A stretch of 64,000 nucleotides of DNA from Apostichopus japonicus (lineage: Eukaryota; Echinodermata; Holothuroidea; Aspidochirotida; Stichopodidae): contig NC_092579.1 of the NCBI RefSeq assembly GCF_037975245.1, positions 25,713,166 to 25,777,165 of the forward strand, written 5' to 3'. The notes below the pieces were generated by a model, which worked only from the letters and a program-made list of their open reading frames with translations, ran no database searches and was not told the origin of the DNA. Within the stretch, counting starts at the first letter, position 1, and each line of letters begins with the position of its first letter. Made by a program: the position numbers and the translations under genes. Positions 48,619 through 62,812 of this stretch are shown here, one piece after another.

Positions 48619-50280
48619 CAAGTTTCAGTAATAAGAAAGCAAACGCACCGCTTGAATGGCATTTATCTCTCTATATTGTTATAAACTTGTTTCGAATAAG
48701 GAAGATGTGGTTCGTCAATGAGTATCGATAAAAGTCCATTAGTGTGTTACGTGTTGGACATAACGGGGACTACTTGGTATTCCAGAAATGGCAGTTCTTC
48801 ATCTTCATCTGTTCATTGTTCATCAGAATGTAGTCCATTGACTTGTAAAACAAATAGAATAAAGAACAAGGAATCGGATAACATTCTTCCGAGATCAAAC
48901 TAGTTTTATCCTGAGACGTGTACAACGAACAGATAGACCGAAGAGTTAAAGACATCTCCGAAGATCATGTGTAGTATCGTTTCCCTTTCGAGGGGAATGG
49001 TGATACACCCCTGGCGATGATCACACAGTCACAGTTTCGATGCAAGGGGACTGGGGTTGAGAGCGGATCAGATGTTCGGTAGTTTGCCGTTTTCGTGCCC
49101 AGGTTCTCCTGGGTGACTTTTTTTAAAAAGTATCCCCGGTATTCAATCATGGGAGAAATATCGACAGATAAATTTTGCTGTAACTTAATAACTCACTTAA
49201 ATAATGAATAAGACAGAATTTTAGTCTTGATATGTAAATACAAAGAAAACAGACAACTTTGAGTCCAATAATGTTTCTGTAGCTGTTCCAGTATTTTTCA
49301 AGATATGTATCGTTAAATATACTTAATTTCTGGAATATTCGTATAGGCTAACTTGATGGTGACGTCGGCTCCTCACTGCAGTTCTTATAGTTAATGTTAA
49401 TCCGTTGTTTTTTAGGTCAACCAGAATATATTCGTTAATCTTCATATAAGCAACAGAGCACGCTTGGATGGCATTTAACATCATTTGTCCTTAACAAATT
49501 TGTAATAAATTATAAACATGTCATTTGAAACCATATAATCTTAATTTCTCCCATTGAGTTTAGCAGTGCAACCGAGGAACTAGTCTGATGAGCTGTGTAC
49601 TAAACTAAAAGGTCCAGTCACTTTAACTAGTGAACCTCAACTGTTTAAAGGGTCATTCCAAAAAACAAACAAAAAAGTAATGTGCTATAACAACCCTAAC
49701 TAGACCGAGAGCAGTGGTTTTTATCGGTCCACGGCATATCAAAGTCAATTTGGTTCCTGAAGTTATCAAAACACAATACGGGGTTTATTTTTTATGTGAA
49801 TCTCAAACAAAGTTCTTAAGAATCACTCAGTTTTTGAAAATACCTACTATCCGGTATAAGAATTTGCTACAACACTGTTGCTTATAATGGGACCATATTG
49901 ACATTGGTCTACTTTGGTTTTCTTGCAAAAGTGATATAAATTGAATTCTATGTATATTAAAATGTTATCTCATGGTCTTGCTGGCTTTTATGTCTCTGGC
50001 ATTGCAACGAATATAATGCTTGTTTGGGTGTAGGTAGTGTAAATCTTTGCCAACACATTTATGTCAAACAATGAGTTAATTAAGTTCCTGCAAACCCTCG
50101 TGACCGCATGACTGTTTGAATATTTTGGTTGGCTTACCACAAATAACCCATTACAATAAAATTCATACCACCTTCATTGAGTGACAAGAAAAAAGAACGG
50201 CTTTTAAGGAATTCGAGGGCGCTAGTTTGAAACAGGGTGTTTTTTAATATAAAATAAATATATGGCTCTTAAAGGCATCC
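48619..50280. other. Intergenic; no gene recognised
   Basis: A short direct repeat pair (GCTTGGATGGCATTTA-like at about 48650 and 49463) is present. The segment 48960-49145 is more GC-rich, with a CCCTTTCGAGGGGAATGG hairpin-like sequence. I cannot assign it to a protein or known RNA. Confidence 0.3.
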
Positions 50281-50710
50281 GTAGATTCACTTTTAGGAGA
50301 ATAGCGCCTCATCAGGCCACGTATTCAGTGGACGGTGGCTGCAAGCATGCCGGTCGCAGAGAGTGTCCCCACCTCTGGCCAAAGGCAAGGATTCACGCAC
50401 GCCACCTAGAACGCTTCTGGTCGATTTGACCGACCCTCTGCGCATCCTCCCGGGTTCTTTTGCGACAACAAGGGATACATGGTACGGGATCCTAGGCCAC
50501 AAAAAAAGCGCCATGCCACAGCCAGAGGTATTATCGCCAGAGGCCTGTCTTGAACCCTAGCCACGATTTACACGACCGATGAGGAATGAGTCTTTCGTCA
50601 CCCTCTTATAGCATCGACCATCACATCAGCTAGTAAATTCTATGGTTGAATTAATATATCAAGACTTCAACGTGGACTGCTGAAAGAGAAAAATAATTTT
50701 TAAACGTGTA
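50281..50710. other. GC-richer islet, unidentified repeat candidate
   Basis: Bases 50290-50610 have markedly higher GC than the surroundings, and both strands are open for 65-73 codons. Neither frame resembles a known domain, and the sharp composition border suggests an inserted sequence. No terminal repeats were found. Confidence 0.25.
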
Positions 50711-50711
50711 T

Positions 50712-50783
50712 AATCATTGATGGAGTCGAACTCAGTTCATCAGGTTACCAGTCCACTGCTCTACCCAATGAACCATTTGACGA
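50712..50783 (-). pseudogene. tRNA-like relic
   Basis: The - strand contains a box-A-like TGGTTCATTGGGTAGAGCA, a CTGGTAA anticodon-loop pattern and a box-B-like GAGTTCGACTCC at tRNA spacing. The anticodon and T stems pair poorly and I cannot close a 7-bp acceptor stem, so I call it a tRNA pseudogene or SINE head, not an active gene. The apparent anticodon would be GGT (Thr). Confidence 0.45.
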
Positions 50784-52040
50784 GTTAACTTTCTACGAGC
50801 TTAAAATGGTATTGTTGGTTGGATACAATCTATTGGTAATAGTGAACGACACTACGACACTGCCTTCAACGAAATCTCTATTCATCCTGATTTACTCTCA
50901 TGAGAACAACGCAACTGAATATCTTTATTTACAAGAAGCTCACGCTTGTCTTTGTTTACATTGCAGCAAGCAGTAAGAATGTCGTTTCCTTCCAAGACGT
51001 AAATGTACAATAGGCTTATGCCCCGATACTATCGATGACTTCGAAGCAAGCAGTAAAAGAAAGGCGGATCCCGTGAAATCTTATTCACAAACTGAGGTTG
51101 CTTAAGATTATGCTCGCAAGAGAGTTCTTGCTGTAAGTTGTCTCCCTTTACAACTATATTCTATGTAGAAGATCATGAACTGGGATTAAGCCTATTCATA
51201 TTTCAAGACCTTTTTGACTGAGGAAGGGACAATACTTATTAAGTCAAACACGTTAACTACATGTGACTTATCTTATATAGGAATGGCTGGAAATAGCACA
51301 GTAATTCGAAACCCGAAACATAATTCATAGGGTTTTGAGTTTATGCAAGTAATTTTGGGAAACACGGGGATCGGGAATTCGTCAACTACAAGACTTTGTT
51401 TAGTCCGCAATTGATTAGATGTGTTTATTGATCCTCTGAAACTGCGGTATTTGCGTGTATAGCCCCCCCCCCCCCCAATGATTGTGTTCCACACACATAT
51501 GAAGTGTGTATTTAGTATATATATATATATATATATATATAATACAAAATAGTAGAATCATCTTTGTAACTATTAAATTTTTATCTATTATCAGCCAACG
51601 TTGTTTACAATTGTTGCATTTTGAAAGACTGAATGGTAATGAGGAAGGGACGGTGACGAGGACGGGGTTTGGATGTTTATATAGCTTTTTTATGTGCAAT
51701 ACAAGTCAACACTCTGACATGGTCTACTCAGATCTATCAGCAGCTAAAATCATTATAAAGCATTAGTTTAGGTTTCAGCATGAAAGGTATAAACGTAGCT
51801 AGGTTAATTGGGTAACCGTACGTAACCATGGTATCGTCCTGTATTAGGAACTGGTATTACCATTGGGTGACTCGCAAATGCGTCACGCTCACTTCATACA
51901 GTTTGGCGCAAATATAACTTGTCATCAAGAAAATAACGTGAGAACAAGAGAGTGTTAAAAAGACGCTAGCAAAAGCGAGGACTGATGCAGAAGCACGAAA
52001 TAGGGCAACACAGCGAAAGACCCCCCTCACCCCCCCCCCA
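50784..52040. other. Intergenic; microsatellites only
   Basis: A C-run lies at 51462-51477 and a (TA)n run at about 51517-51541. No gene or RNA was recognised. Confidence 0.35.
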
Positions 52041-52078
52041 AAAAAATGATAAAGAAAAGAGGAAAGAAAAGCGTATCC

Positions 52079-52560
52079 CTTAGGGATTTTTACGTCCACC
52101 ATGTTTTTCTTAGGGATTTCACCCCTATCATGTTTTTCTTAGGGATTTCAGATTTAGGGCTGCCTGGTAGATTAGATCAAGATCATTATCATGCAGATCA
52201 AGCTCAATCCCAATCAAGACCATTGTCATGGCAACACTATGCTGACAGAATTATAATTCAAATTTGAGATGAAAATGTCATGTCTTTGCTCAAATATACA
52301 GTTAGACACAAGTAATTTCACATTTTGTTCTATAATTTGAATTTATCATCATGGTGTTACCATGGCAACAGCCCTATTAAGACATGACAATGACCTTAAA
52401 TGATCCAGATCTTGACTGCAATCAACCGGGCAGCGACAAATCAATGTAAAAAGGACCATTAGTTTGTATTTTTTGGTATATGCATATTATATGATATTTT
52501 TCTCAAAGTCCAAATTTAATCATGGCTATTGCCATAGCAACAGCCCTAATTAGGGATGAC
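52079..52560 (+). repeat. Degenerate repeats with three X-box-like palindromes
   Basis: First come about three units of CATGTTTTTCTTAGGGATTT (52079-52150). Then three diverged segments each hold a G/ATTnCCATGGCAAC palindrome: ATTGTCATGGCAAC at 52222-52235, GTTACCATGGCAAC at 52356-52369 and ATTGCCATAGCAAC at 52528-52541. The last two are followed by AGCCCTAWTTA and TGACAAT. The palindromes match the RFX X-box consensus; whether they act as such is unknown. Confidence 0.5.
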
Positions 52561-52589
52561 AATTGTCATAAAAAATTGAAACAAATTCA

Positions 52590-55500
52590 TAAATTTCCAC
52601 CTTTTATGGCTCTGCCTATCATAGAAGTTAACAAGCATAACCAAATCATATTACTAAAGCTTACAGAGATAGACTTGTTTGCACGCATGTGACAATATAA
52701 AAATGGAATTAATGGACTATAGCATATAGCCAGCCTACTTCTAGAGGAATGTGGTACTAATCCTGTTTGTAACAAATTCACGTTCATTGTGGCTGGTGGG
52801 ATACTGAAGGCATGATAGTACTTTTGTAGGTGTGCCTTATTCTCTACATGCCAAACCTCACTGCAGAAGAAAACTTAATAAACATCTAGACCACAATAGT
52901 GGCCATGCAATATGTACAATAATGGGATTATTCCATTTCAAACACTGATATAGAGTTGTAATTCAATTTTAGTGGCACTTCAGCTAAAACTACCAATTCT
53001 GCAGCTCATATCATTGTGTTTTTTTAAGGGGGGGGGGGGGGGGTTCATATCTCTTTGAAGTTGCTCATCTTCGCATAGATAAACCAGACACATATTATGT
53101 TTAGATTCTATTGGAAAAATATCAACGTTGATGTAACAAGGTATGTTCAACAGGAGGTCAAAGCGTCATTGTCCTGTAGAACAAGTTACCATATCATTCC
53201 TGTAACTGGATTATGGAAACAGGTAAATTCTCAAGCTGTTTTAGTACAGGTTGTTCACAGCATGCAGTGAAGTTCAAGTTTAGTTAAAGTCACTCTGTCT
53301 GGACAAATTAAACATTACAAGTTTAAAGGTAGTCTGTATAGGCCTAAATTCTGGCCACTATATAATTGTTAGAAGTTTTCAAAAAGTATCTTTCCTGGAG
53401 GCATTAACCCTTCAAATTGTGCTCCGACATTAGAAATGAAGACACGAGATGATTGAATGTCCCTGTGAGGTCAATTTCTTCCAGGGTAGTAAAGAGTTTT
53501 GACCAAAGTGAAAATCTTGCATATTTAGGGCCAATAAAGCATAGTTATGACACACTTTGGGATAACTGCAGAGTTGGAAAAAGTGGACGTACCACTTTTC
53601 TGGTTTAGTGGTTTATTTGATTGTAAAGATATGGTACAATATGGTTAAAGTTACGTTTTCATGTATGCAAGGTAAAAATAATTGGCCTAAATCCACCAAC
53701 ACCCTGTTTCGATCAGATATCCCACTATTTTTTTATCTAGATCTGTGTACAGAGTGAAGCAATGGAAATAGAACAACAGTCATGGCAAAGCCTACAACTT
53801 GTAATGTTTTTGAAATTATAACCGAAAATGCTGTCTTTCTTTCTTAACATGTTGGTGTTGATCTTATTGGTCCTCAATAATCCTGTCTTTCACTTTAACA
53901 TATCATGAGAGAAAATTTCATTGGCTGCTACACGTTTAAGCAAAGACAGGCCATTGACTTTACACTGCCAGTCGTTCGATGGGAATCCATATATTTTGCT
54001 TTCTGACGCGATTTGACGCTCGAAATTCTTTATCACCTCATTATTTCATTAAAGAACAAATGAGAAGGCGTGTTTTTTGGTTCTGGAAATTGTGTTCAAC
54101 TTGATAATTGTTCTCATAGTAAAACATATAACCGACCATGGTCTGCATCCTGTTGTAACTTTTTATTCGTGTTATGGAGTCCTGTATAAGTCTTAACGAC
54201 AAACCCGTTGGACCCATGAGAATCAGCCATTTTATTTGTAATTTACAATCAACATTAAACTCTTGGCCGTATCAAGTTGCACATTAAAGCATTATATAGG
54301 TAATCCGAATGTTTAAAGATTATCCGAGTGTGGAAAGCAGTTCAAGGAGGGAATTATATGGGTAAATTCTGCATGGTTTAATTGAGGTCTTTACCAAACT
54401 CCCAAAAGATGTTCTTCATGTGGATTATGAGAGTTTCAAGTACATATTGTTTGAAGAAGAGTGACAGTAATATCTCATTCTAATTAAGTAACACCTCCCT
54501 GCTTGAAGGATGTTCTAGAAAGCATCGATTATCTTAAGTTGCCTCGGAGCTATAAAGGGATAGTCACCATTCCAGTTAAATTTCCTTATGAATTATCCCA
54601 TGTATAATCACTTGATGCCCAGGCTGATATATATTCAGAATATTATGTTTGTGACTATCATCCAATTTCATGTTTTGATTTTTCCTTCATTAACTTTCTT
54701 TAAACAAACTTATCTCTACAAGAATGACGTATTTAAAGTGTGAGAAACATGATGAGACAAACATTGACGAAAATCATTGCTATTGACACAGTGCCATTTT
54801 TATGGGGATGTAGAGCCCGAAGCCTTATTCACATATCTGTTCTAATTTGAACCACATTTTTTTGTCCATTTAGAAAATGTCATAATTAGAACCAAGGAAC
54901 ATTTATCACTGGAATTTCTTGGGTTCAAATGCCAGTTTGTCTATACAAAGAAATATTTGCTTTCACGCATGGCCATCACAACGGGGTTAGGGGCGGGGGG
55001 GGGGCGGGGACATGGCCCCTCCACCTTTTACAAATAGAGAAAACCTTGACTCGGCGGTTGAGTGAGAAAAATAAGGAAGTGTAAAAAAAGTATACAATAA
55101 TGTGATAATGAAAGTCAAGAAACATGTGTCAGGCCCGTACTGAGAAGGTTGGGCTGCAGTGATGAAATTTGCAAGGTCAGGGAAGTGTCTTCCAACTACT
55201 TCAGGGTTGTTATTAGCAAACAAAATATTTTGGAGCTCATCACAGGTAGGTCACGGACTTAACAAAACCCCTCCCCAGGACACAAATCGATAACTTTCCA
55301 TCCCAGCTCCTCCTCTCCTTGCACTGTGTATGGGCCTGAGTGTTGTATACACCATTGTCGATTTCGTTTAGGATGTAACTTGAAAAACACACTCGGTTAC
55401 CGTCCTATAATGAGCTTTATGCACGGATGAATTTCATATTGGCTAGGCAACTCTCGTAGACCTATAAAGTACAGTTACCACAATTGCCAAATCTTACCCA

Positions 55501-58500
55501 CTGTGTGTTGAGGAAATACGGTTACAATGAAGTTTGAACTCCTTTAAGTTCGTCATCTTTTACCTCTGCGATTATCATTTGTTGTTGTAGCTTTTGCCTG
55601 CTCTATCCCGCAACCGCCCTCCGTTGGGAGGAAGTTAGGTTGATGCGATCTCTCCCTCTGTAAAGATGACTGTGAACGTAATGCAGAGTCCGAATACAAC
55701 ATGCAACATATACGAAGGATAAAATAGCAGCAATCACAACAAAAACATGATTAACATCTTTTACACAAGGAAGCCTTGTTAATTTTTCTTCTTTTTTCCC
55801 CTTTTTTATTTGTGGCAACGCACAACGTCTCATGTATTTCCTGTAACATCTAACTATGTATGCATCTGCTTTTAATGATTGATATGATATGAACTTAATT
55901 GCCTTTTGAATGTCGAATTGCCAAAATTTCATGCGGGACAAAATAAACTATGCAGTGTTTGCGGACATTTTGTAACAGGACATTTCGGCCGGCCGGACTA
56001 TATTTTCTGTGAAGGGGGGACACACTTTTCAGCAGATAATGTCCGACCGATATAAATGTGCTGGTACAGAGCCTCCCCGCTGACACTGTGTACAGGGGGA
56101 CACTCTGTACTGTCACACCGGAAGAGGCAACGGTCTTCACTCTTGATAAACGGAAAGTTTATCCAACTAAAACACTCCACCATGAAAACACTTTCTCTTA
56201 TCGTACCTCTGTGAAAGGGTTGCTGGTGGGAAGCGTCGACCTTCAGGACACATTCTTACACTTACCGGTCCCCAATTTCAACGGAAGCTGTGTCTGTCGT
56301 TCTTCTGCTTAGAAACACTGATTGTCAGTTCATAGCGAGTCCCATTAGGTCTGTAAATATGCACCCCGAACTCGAACAACCTTGACACTAATACTTTCTC
56401 TCCCTCTGTACGTCAATTTGAGACGAAAGTGAGATCGTTCAAAAGAATGATCATGTTGGCCTCGGTGGCCCTGGATTCCAGGTCGATACCCGCCAATCTT
56501 AACTCTTCTCACAGATGAAGGGGTCTCTTCTCCCCCCGGATATCAGAAGCCTTAATTAACTGCATGGGGACTATGAGGAATTCGTTTCGAAATGAAGCGA
56601 ACAGAGCAATTCCGTAAATCATATAGGTATTTCATCTTAGCTAGAACTCGTTTCGGTCATGCTTTCAAAGACACCCTTTCCATATCGATGATGGTGATCT
56701 ACTAGGATCAGAGGATCGGACTGTACTAGACGCATCACCGACTTCAGCAAAGCCACCTTTGAGGTCTCCTCGATCGCATAGACGATGGAGCAGAATTGCA
56801 TAAGTTCGACTCATACTTGTGTTTTTTGTATTGCTTGTGTTACAATGATCTAGTATGTATAGCGACATAAGTTTTTATATATTGATATCGGATGTCGCCG
56901 TTAAGGTATTGTCATGTACGGTGTTCATGTGTTTTGTTATCCGGAAGCATCGTCAACACCTGGTTGAAAGTTCTCAGTAACGTCTGCTGGGTTTTAGATT
57001 GTGTTGGCACATGTTCTTACATTCATTCGGTATCCAATCTTGCCCATACTGCTCTTACGCGGCACGATTAATTCACACCCTACCAAACCTGCCAGTACAG
57101 TGTCAGTCAGTGTACATCTGGGCGCTTAAAAGTTTGACTAAAGGTGTCGGACATACGATTCTCTGAAATTTGTCCACGTGTGAGGGGTCCAGTGTTGTAA
57201 CCGGTCAGAAGACAATAGGAAGGGTGAGGGATAGTTTCAAGAGAAGGGCGGTATTCCGAAATAGATATCGGAGGAAGAAAGTATTAACAGGACACCATGT
57301 CACGTACTGTAGACAATGTTGAGCGAGAGTGCGTTAGTTGTGAGGGGTCAGGTTTCACTCGTTAATATCCAAACCAGGTAAGCTTTGGGAATTCCAAGCA
57401 ATATAAACAGGTAGACTAATGATCCTGAAATATTCTTTTTACTTGCTGTTCTCGCTGCCTATTCAGTTTTTTCTTTCAATAACGCGAACAAAACGCCAGC
57501 GTTAAGAAAAATGAGAAAAAGCATGTTTTATCAAGTATACGAACATTTCATTTATACAAAAAAAAATGCACCATTGTTTCAATTAGTAAATATATATATA
57601 TAATTCATTTGAATAATTGTTATACTAACAAAATTAGTTCGCCGAAGATATATGTGTAGCTAGTGTACAAGAAAAACACATTGCAATGGTTACAGCACAT
57701 AAAGTATAAAAGTGGACTCAATTTGATAACGTTATTACGTTATGCGCTATTATAATTTCTACACGGAGGATTACATCTAAAAGCTGCAAATATTTGAACC
57801 ACATCCTAAGGCCCCATTGTACACGTGCAATAAATTATCCTTACTTACCAACAAGTAAAAGAAAATGTGACTTATGTGAAATGTGAACTTATTGTTTAGC
57901 GTTACATCTGTCCTAAGTCTCAGCAGACCATTTACTATTCAAGGGCTAATGCTAGTGCTAATACTAGTGCTTACGAAAACATAGCAGTAAACTGCCTACG
58001 CTGCGAAGATTCGAATATTTCCGAAACTTTATACTGTATCAATTATGCGTCATTGCAACTGTGCATATCAATTGTATTTAATATGTGCAGTGTAATAAAA
58101 ATTTACGATCATATATAAGAACGTCGATGATGATGGTGGTGGTCGTGCCTGTACCATACTGAAACAACTCTTAGATATATATACACCCTACTAGCTTTAG
58201 TAAATTGATTCATTCCTACTACAAGAAAGTCTTTCTGGTAGACAGTTGTTGTAAAGTACATGCTGGATGTGTCGTGGTAACATGCTCACACATGACAAAT
58301 TTACAGATTCCCGCATATATAAGTCTCTTACAAGCTAACAAGTCTCTGATACAATATAGAGTATATGGGTTTGCCTAATTATTATCATTCAAAACCCCTA
58401 ACAGAAACCTTGGCAACTCATCTTTGAACACCAAAAAAGTCGATCTAATGTATGTCCAGTACTGAACCGAACTCGCATGTCAGTTTTGCAGTGACAATGA

Positions 58501-59228
58501 TTGTACCAAATTCAAATGCACTTTACAAAATGATATGAAGTTTCTTATAATCTGCTTTTCTATTTTCACCCATAGTTATACTAATATAGAGGATACATTC
58601 ATAACAAACACGAATATACCAGTACACTGTTTAAGATTACAGTGTACGCTTTCAAACCGGAGTCATTATTGCTTTGATGTAAATGAGTTTGAATAAACAT
58701 GAGTCATGCTTGTTTACTTGTAGGTGTCTCTCAAATGTAACGAGATAGCTTCATGAAAATTCCATAATTTTGTGTCACATATGTGACATCACTGCTTCTC
58801 ATTTGCAGTGTAACTGAAAACTTATCTAGGTAAAACATTACAAAGAAAGAAGCAAACATCTCAAGCTCTTGTTCCTGAGTGTAATGTTCAGAGCAAGTGC
58901 AACTCTTAGTTGGCTTGCTCATTCAAATCTTATCGTATGTGTTCATGTTGATGGGTATATTCTCAAAGTGTTCAATACTTCATGTTCAATCTGTTTACAA
59001 AAGGTAATCAGCTATTGCATTTTATACATTCGGACGATAAATCCCACTAGATGATAGATTTTGCTCCAGAGAACGCTAGTCACGATAAGAAATTGAACAC
59101 TTTTTTTGGGACCATATAAGAGAGAAACTTTATAAGTGTATTAAATGATGTCTATTGTGTAGGCCTTCAATACGATAACATGATGGAAACTCGACGCAAT
59201 ACCATTTGGTTCTTTAGAACAAACACAT
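52590..59228. other. Intergenic, 6.6 kb; no gene recognised
   Basis: I see no supported exon. Noted: a G-run at 53029-53043, G-rich sequence at 54986-55010, and two opposing open frames around 55603-56312. The minus-strand frame there has one hydrophobic segment (HVFVVIAAILSFVYVACCI) but no family motif. The AT-rich part from 57.4 to 59.2 kb is probably the 3' flank of the guanylate cyclase gene; no clear poly(A) hexamer for it was identified. Confidence 0.35.
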
Positions 59229-60441
<1,213 letters not shown>

Positions 60442-62812
60442 CTAGATAACAGATGAAAGAATATTATGTTAGCGTTAGGTATTCCATGATACCAGCTACC
60501 ATTGACACAAACATATTAACAGTCCTCTGTCGCTCTATAAACGAAGTAAAGCATCTTTTGGGCTTTCTAGATCAATTTTGGTTTCGATGATAATCGTAAC
60601 TTATGTAGTCATGCATGCGGCTGTGTGTGTATGCGCGTGCGTGTGTGTGTGTGTTTGTGTGACCCTTGCTTGTAAACACAATATCTCAAGAAAGGAAGCT
60701 TGGACCAATCTCATGGTTCGTGTGTAGGAGTACCACATTGAGTAGAAAAAGCCCATTGTTTTAAGAGGAGGTCAGAGGTCATTTGTGGTCACCAGAGGTC
60801 AAATAGTGAAAACCTTGTAAACACAATATCTCAAGAAGGGAATCTTGGACCATTCTCATATTTAGCATGTAGTTGTGAAACGTTGAGTTCAAAGACCCCT
60901 ATTGTATTTTGGGGAGGTCAAATTTCAGTTTGGGTCCCTTTGGATCAAATTGTGAAAACCTTGTAAACACGATATCTCAAGAAGGGAACTTGGATCAATC
61001 TCATATTGAGTATGTAGTTGTGATACGTTGAATACAAGAAGTTTATTGCTTTTTGTGGAGGTTAAATGTCGTTTTGAGTCACCAAAGATCAAATTGTGGA
61101 AACCTTGTTTTATAATCTGCCGTACCTCCCACGGACCATTCTATTAGATAACATGTGCGTTACGCCTCATCAGAATAGGAGAGACTGTTGGCAATTGGAA
61201 ATTAGCATATGGGCATCCGTAGCATCCGAATTCAGAAGTCGAACAAATTGCCATTGGCTTAACTGTGTCGCTAATTGCATACGTCGTTGCATTACAAAGG
61301 TGTGCTGTTTGTATATACAACGTTGCTATTGGAATAAACGATACAATTATAGGTATTATATCTTTGCTTCCGTTGTTGAATTTTTCCGTCGTATTTGGCA
61401 ATTTTCGAGATTCAGTGCCAAATAAAAACTTCAGGTTTGGATGTAGTTACGTTGGGGAAATGACCAAGCGCCGAACGAAATTGACTGTCGCCTAGTTAGA
61501 TTTTTAACAATGACCAAACTCAATGCGATTTAACTGTGTAAATGGTTTTCTATCTGCACGTGCATTATGTATGAGAAGTTGTCATGTGCGGAAATTGTTC
61601 ACATACTTCACGGAGCATTTATAACATATAGCGATAACATAAGTTCAAATCTAAAATAGCAATGTATTACAGGGAAAGTTTTGAGCCTACGAAGTACGTA
61701 ATGTGTTCTTAAAGCATTCATTAATATGTTGTGTTCATATATTAATTTCTGAACCAATTAAAAAAAGTTTATTTAACATCGATATCACGACGACTTGGCT
61801 ATGCGCAGGCAAGATCCTATACACAGTACTAGCGACCCAGGTAGACAACTAACAATAAACATTGGACATCCCCATCTGAAGTTTAGATATGAGAGCATTA
61901 AATTACCAACCTAATAAACAAACTTTATAACAAGTTGTAGGCTAACCGCTTTATCCGAGTTTCGGGATATTAAAATTCATGACACAAGACCATTTGAGAT
62001 TTGTTCTGCAGAAAACAACAAATCCACAATACACGATTATAGGTAATTTTGTTAAAACATTTTCGACGACAAAGCATGGAACTGCCGAGTTGGTTAGACT
62101 TAACAATGTGCCTTACACTAACAGCAGTAGGATGAAATCGGGTTCGTTAACACAACAACGTGAGGGAAGAAATGTTTCGTATCAGAATACCAATATACTT
62201 AAGATGGCCAAACACTCCTAAGTTATTTCTTAAGGCGTTTCCTACATGCCATCAGTCATAATTCGCAAAATATACAACTATTTAAGGAGTTTTGAGACAA
62301 CTTTGCTGTTTTTTTGCTGTTAGGATTTCTTGAAAAGACAGATGCTTTTTCAACCTTAGATTTTTAAAAGATCGCAGTGTAATGAAGTAATAGCGATATT
62401 TTTCGCGCACCAATCTGCAGCTAAAAGGCAAGATAAATAATTGGGAAAATGTTAGTCGCGCTTATCGACTGAGTAGCGGTTCAAAGTAGCAGTGGGGTAC
62501 TGAATAGGCTTAGGACTCCCGCACACCTAGCTACTGCATAGTATATGCCTTGTACTATATAGGAGCCCTAATGTAATAGAATCCAAGCTGTCTTCGTATA
62601 GGTATTTTTGCAGATGTATCATCTTTAATTGTTTGAGACACTATAATATACGCATCGCTGCTTATTTATTATACTGCGACATGTTTTACTCTGTTAATTA
62701 TTACTTTTGGTGGAAAAAGTTTAAATTTCATACTGCACAGAAACATAATTTTCCAATGTGCAATTACGTAGCACCGTGTATCTACGTAAGTGTCTAAACT
62801 GTGTTAATTCTT
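60442..62812. other. Guanylate cyclase intron (minus strand); AGGTCA-rich repeats
   Basis: Bases 60580-61110 contain the dispersed repeat, with a GT-rich microsatellite start (60610-60660) and three units (TTGTAAACACAATATCTCAA). No upstream cyclase exon was found between 60442 and 64000. The frame at 61096-61495 and its overlaps in other frames lack motifs. Confidence 0.5.
60600..61110 (+). repeat. AGGTCA-rich dispersed repeat, uninterrupted copy
   Basis: It starts with GATGATAATCGTAA (about 60588), continues through a GT-rich stretch, then has three units with GAAAACCTTGTAAACAC and GGTCACCAGAGGTCAAAT. A perfect AGGTCA-G-AGGTCA lies at 60769-60781. The start corresponds to the sequence broken by copy A at 7630-7670 and 10775-10800, so this is the intact arrangement. 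Confidence 0.8.

Noticed and set aside
48960-49150. GC-richer segment that might be a small structured RNA
   Set aside because: I tried to match U1, U4, U5 and tRNA by eye and found no consistent set of motifs or stems.
55603-56312. Opposing open frames (112 codons minus, 84 plus), one with a membrane-like stretch
   Set aside because: No family signature, no splice evidence and overlapping frames on both strands.
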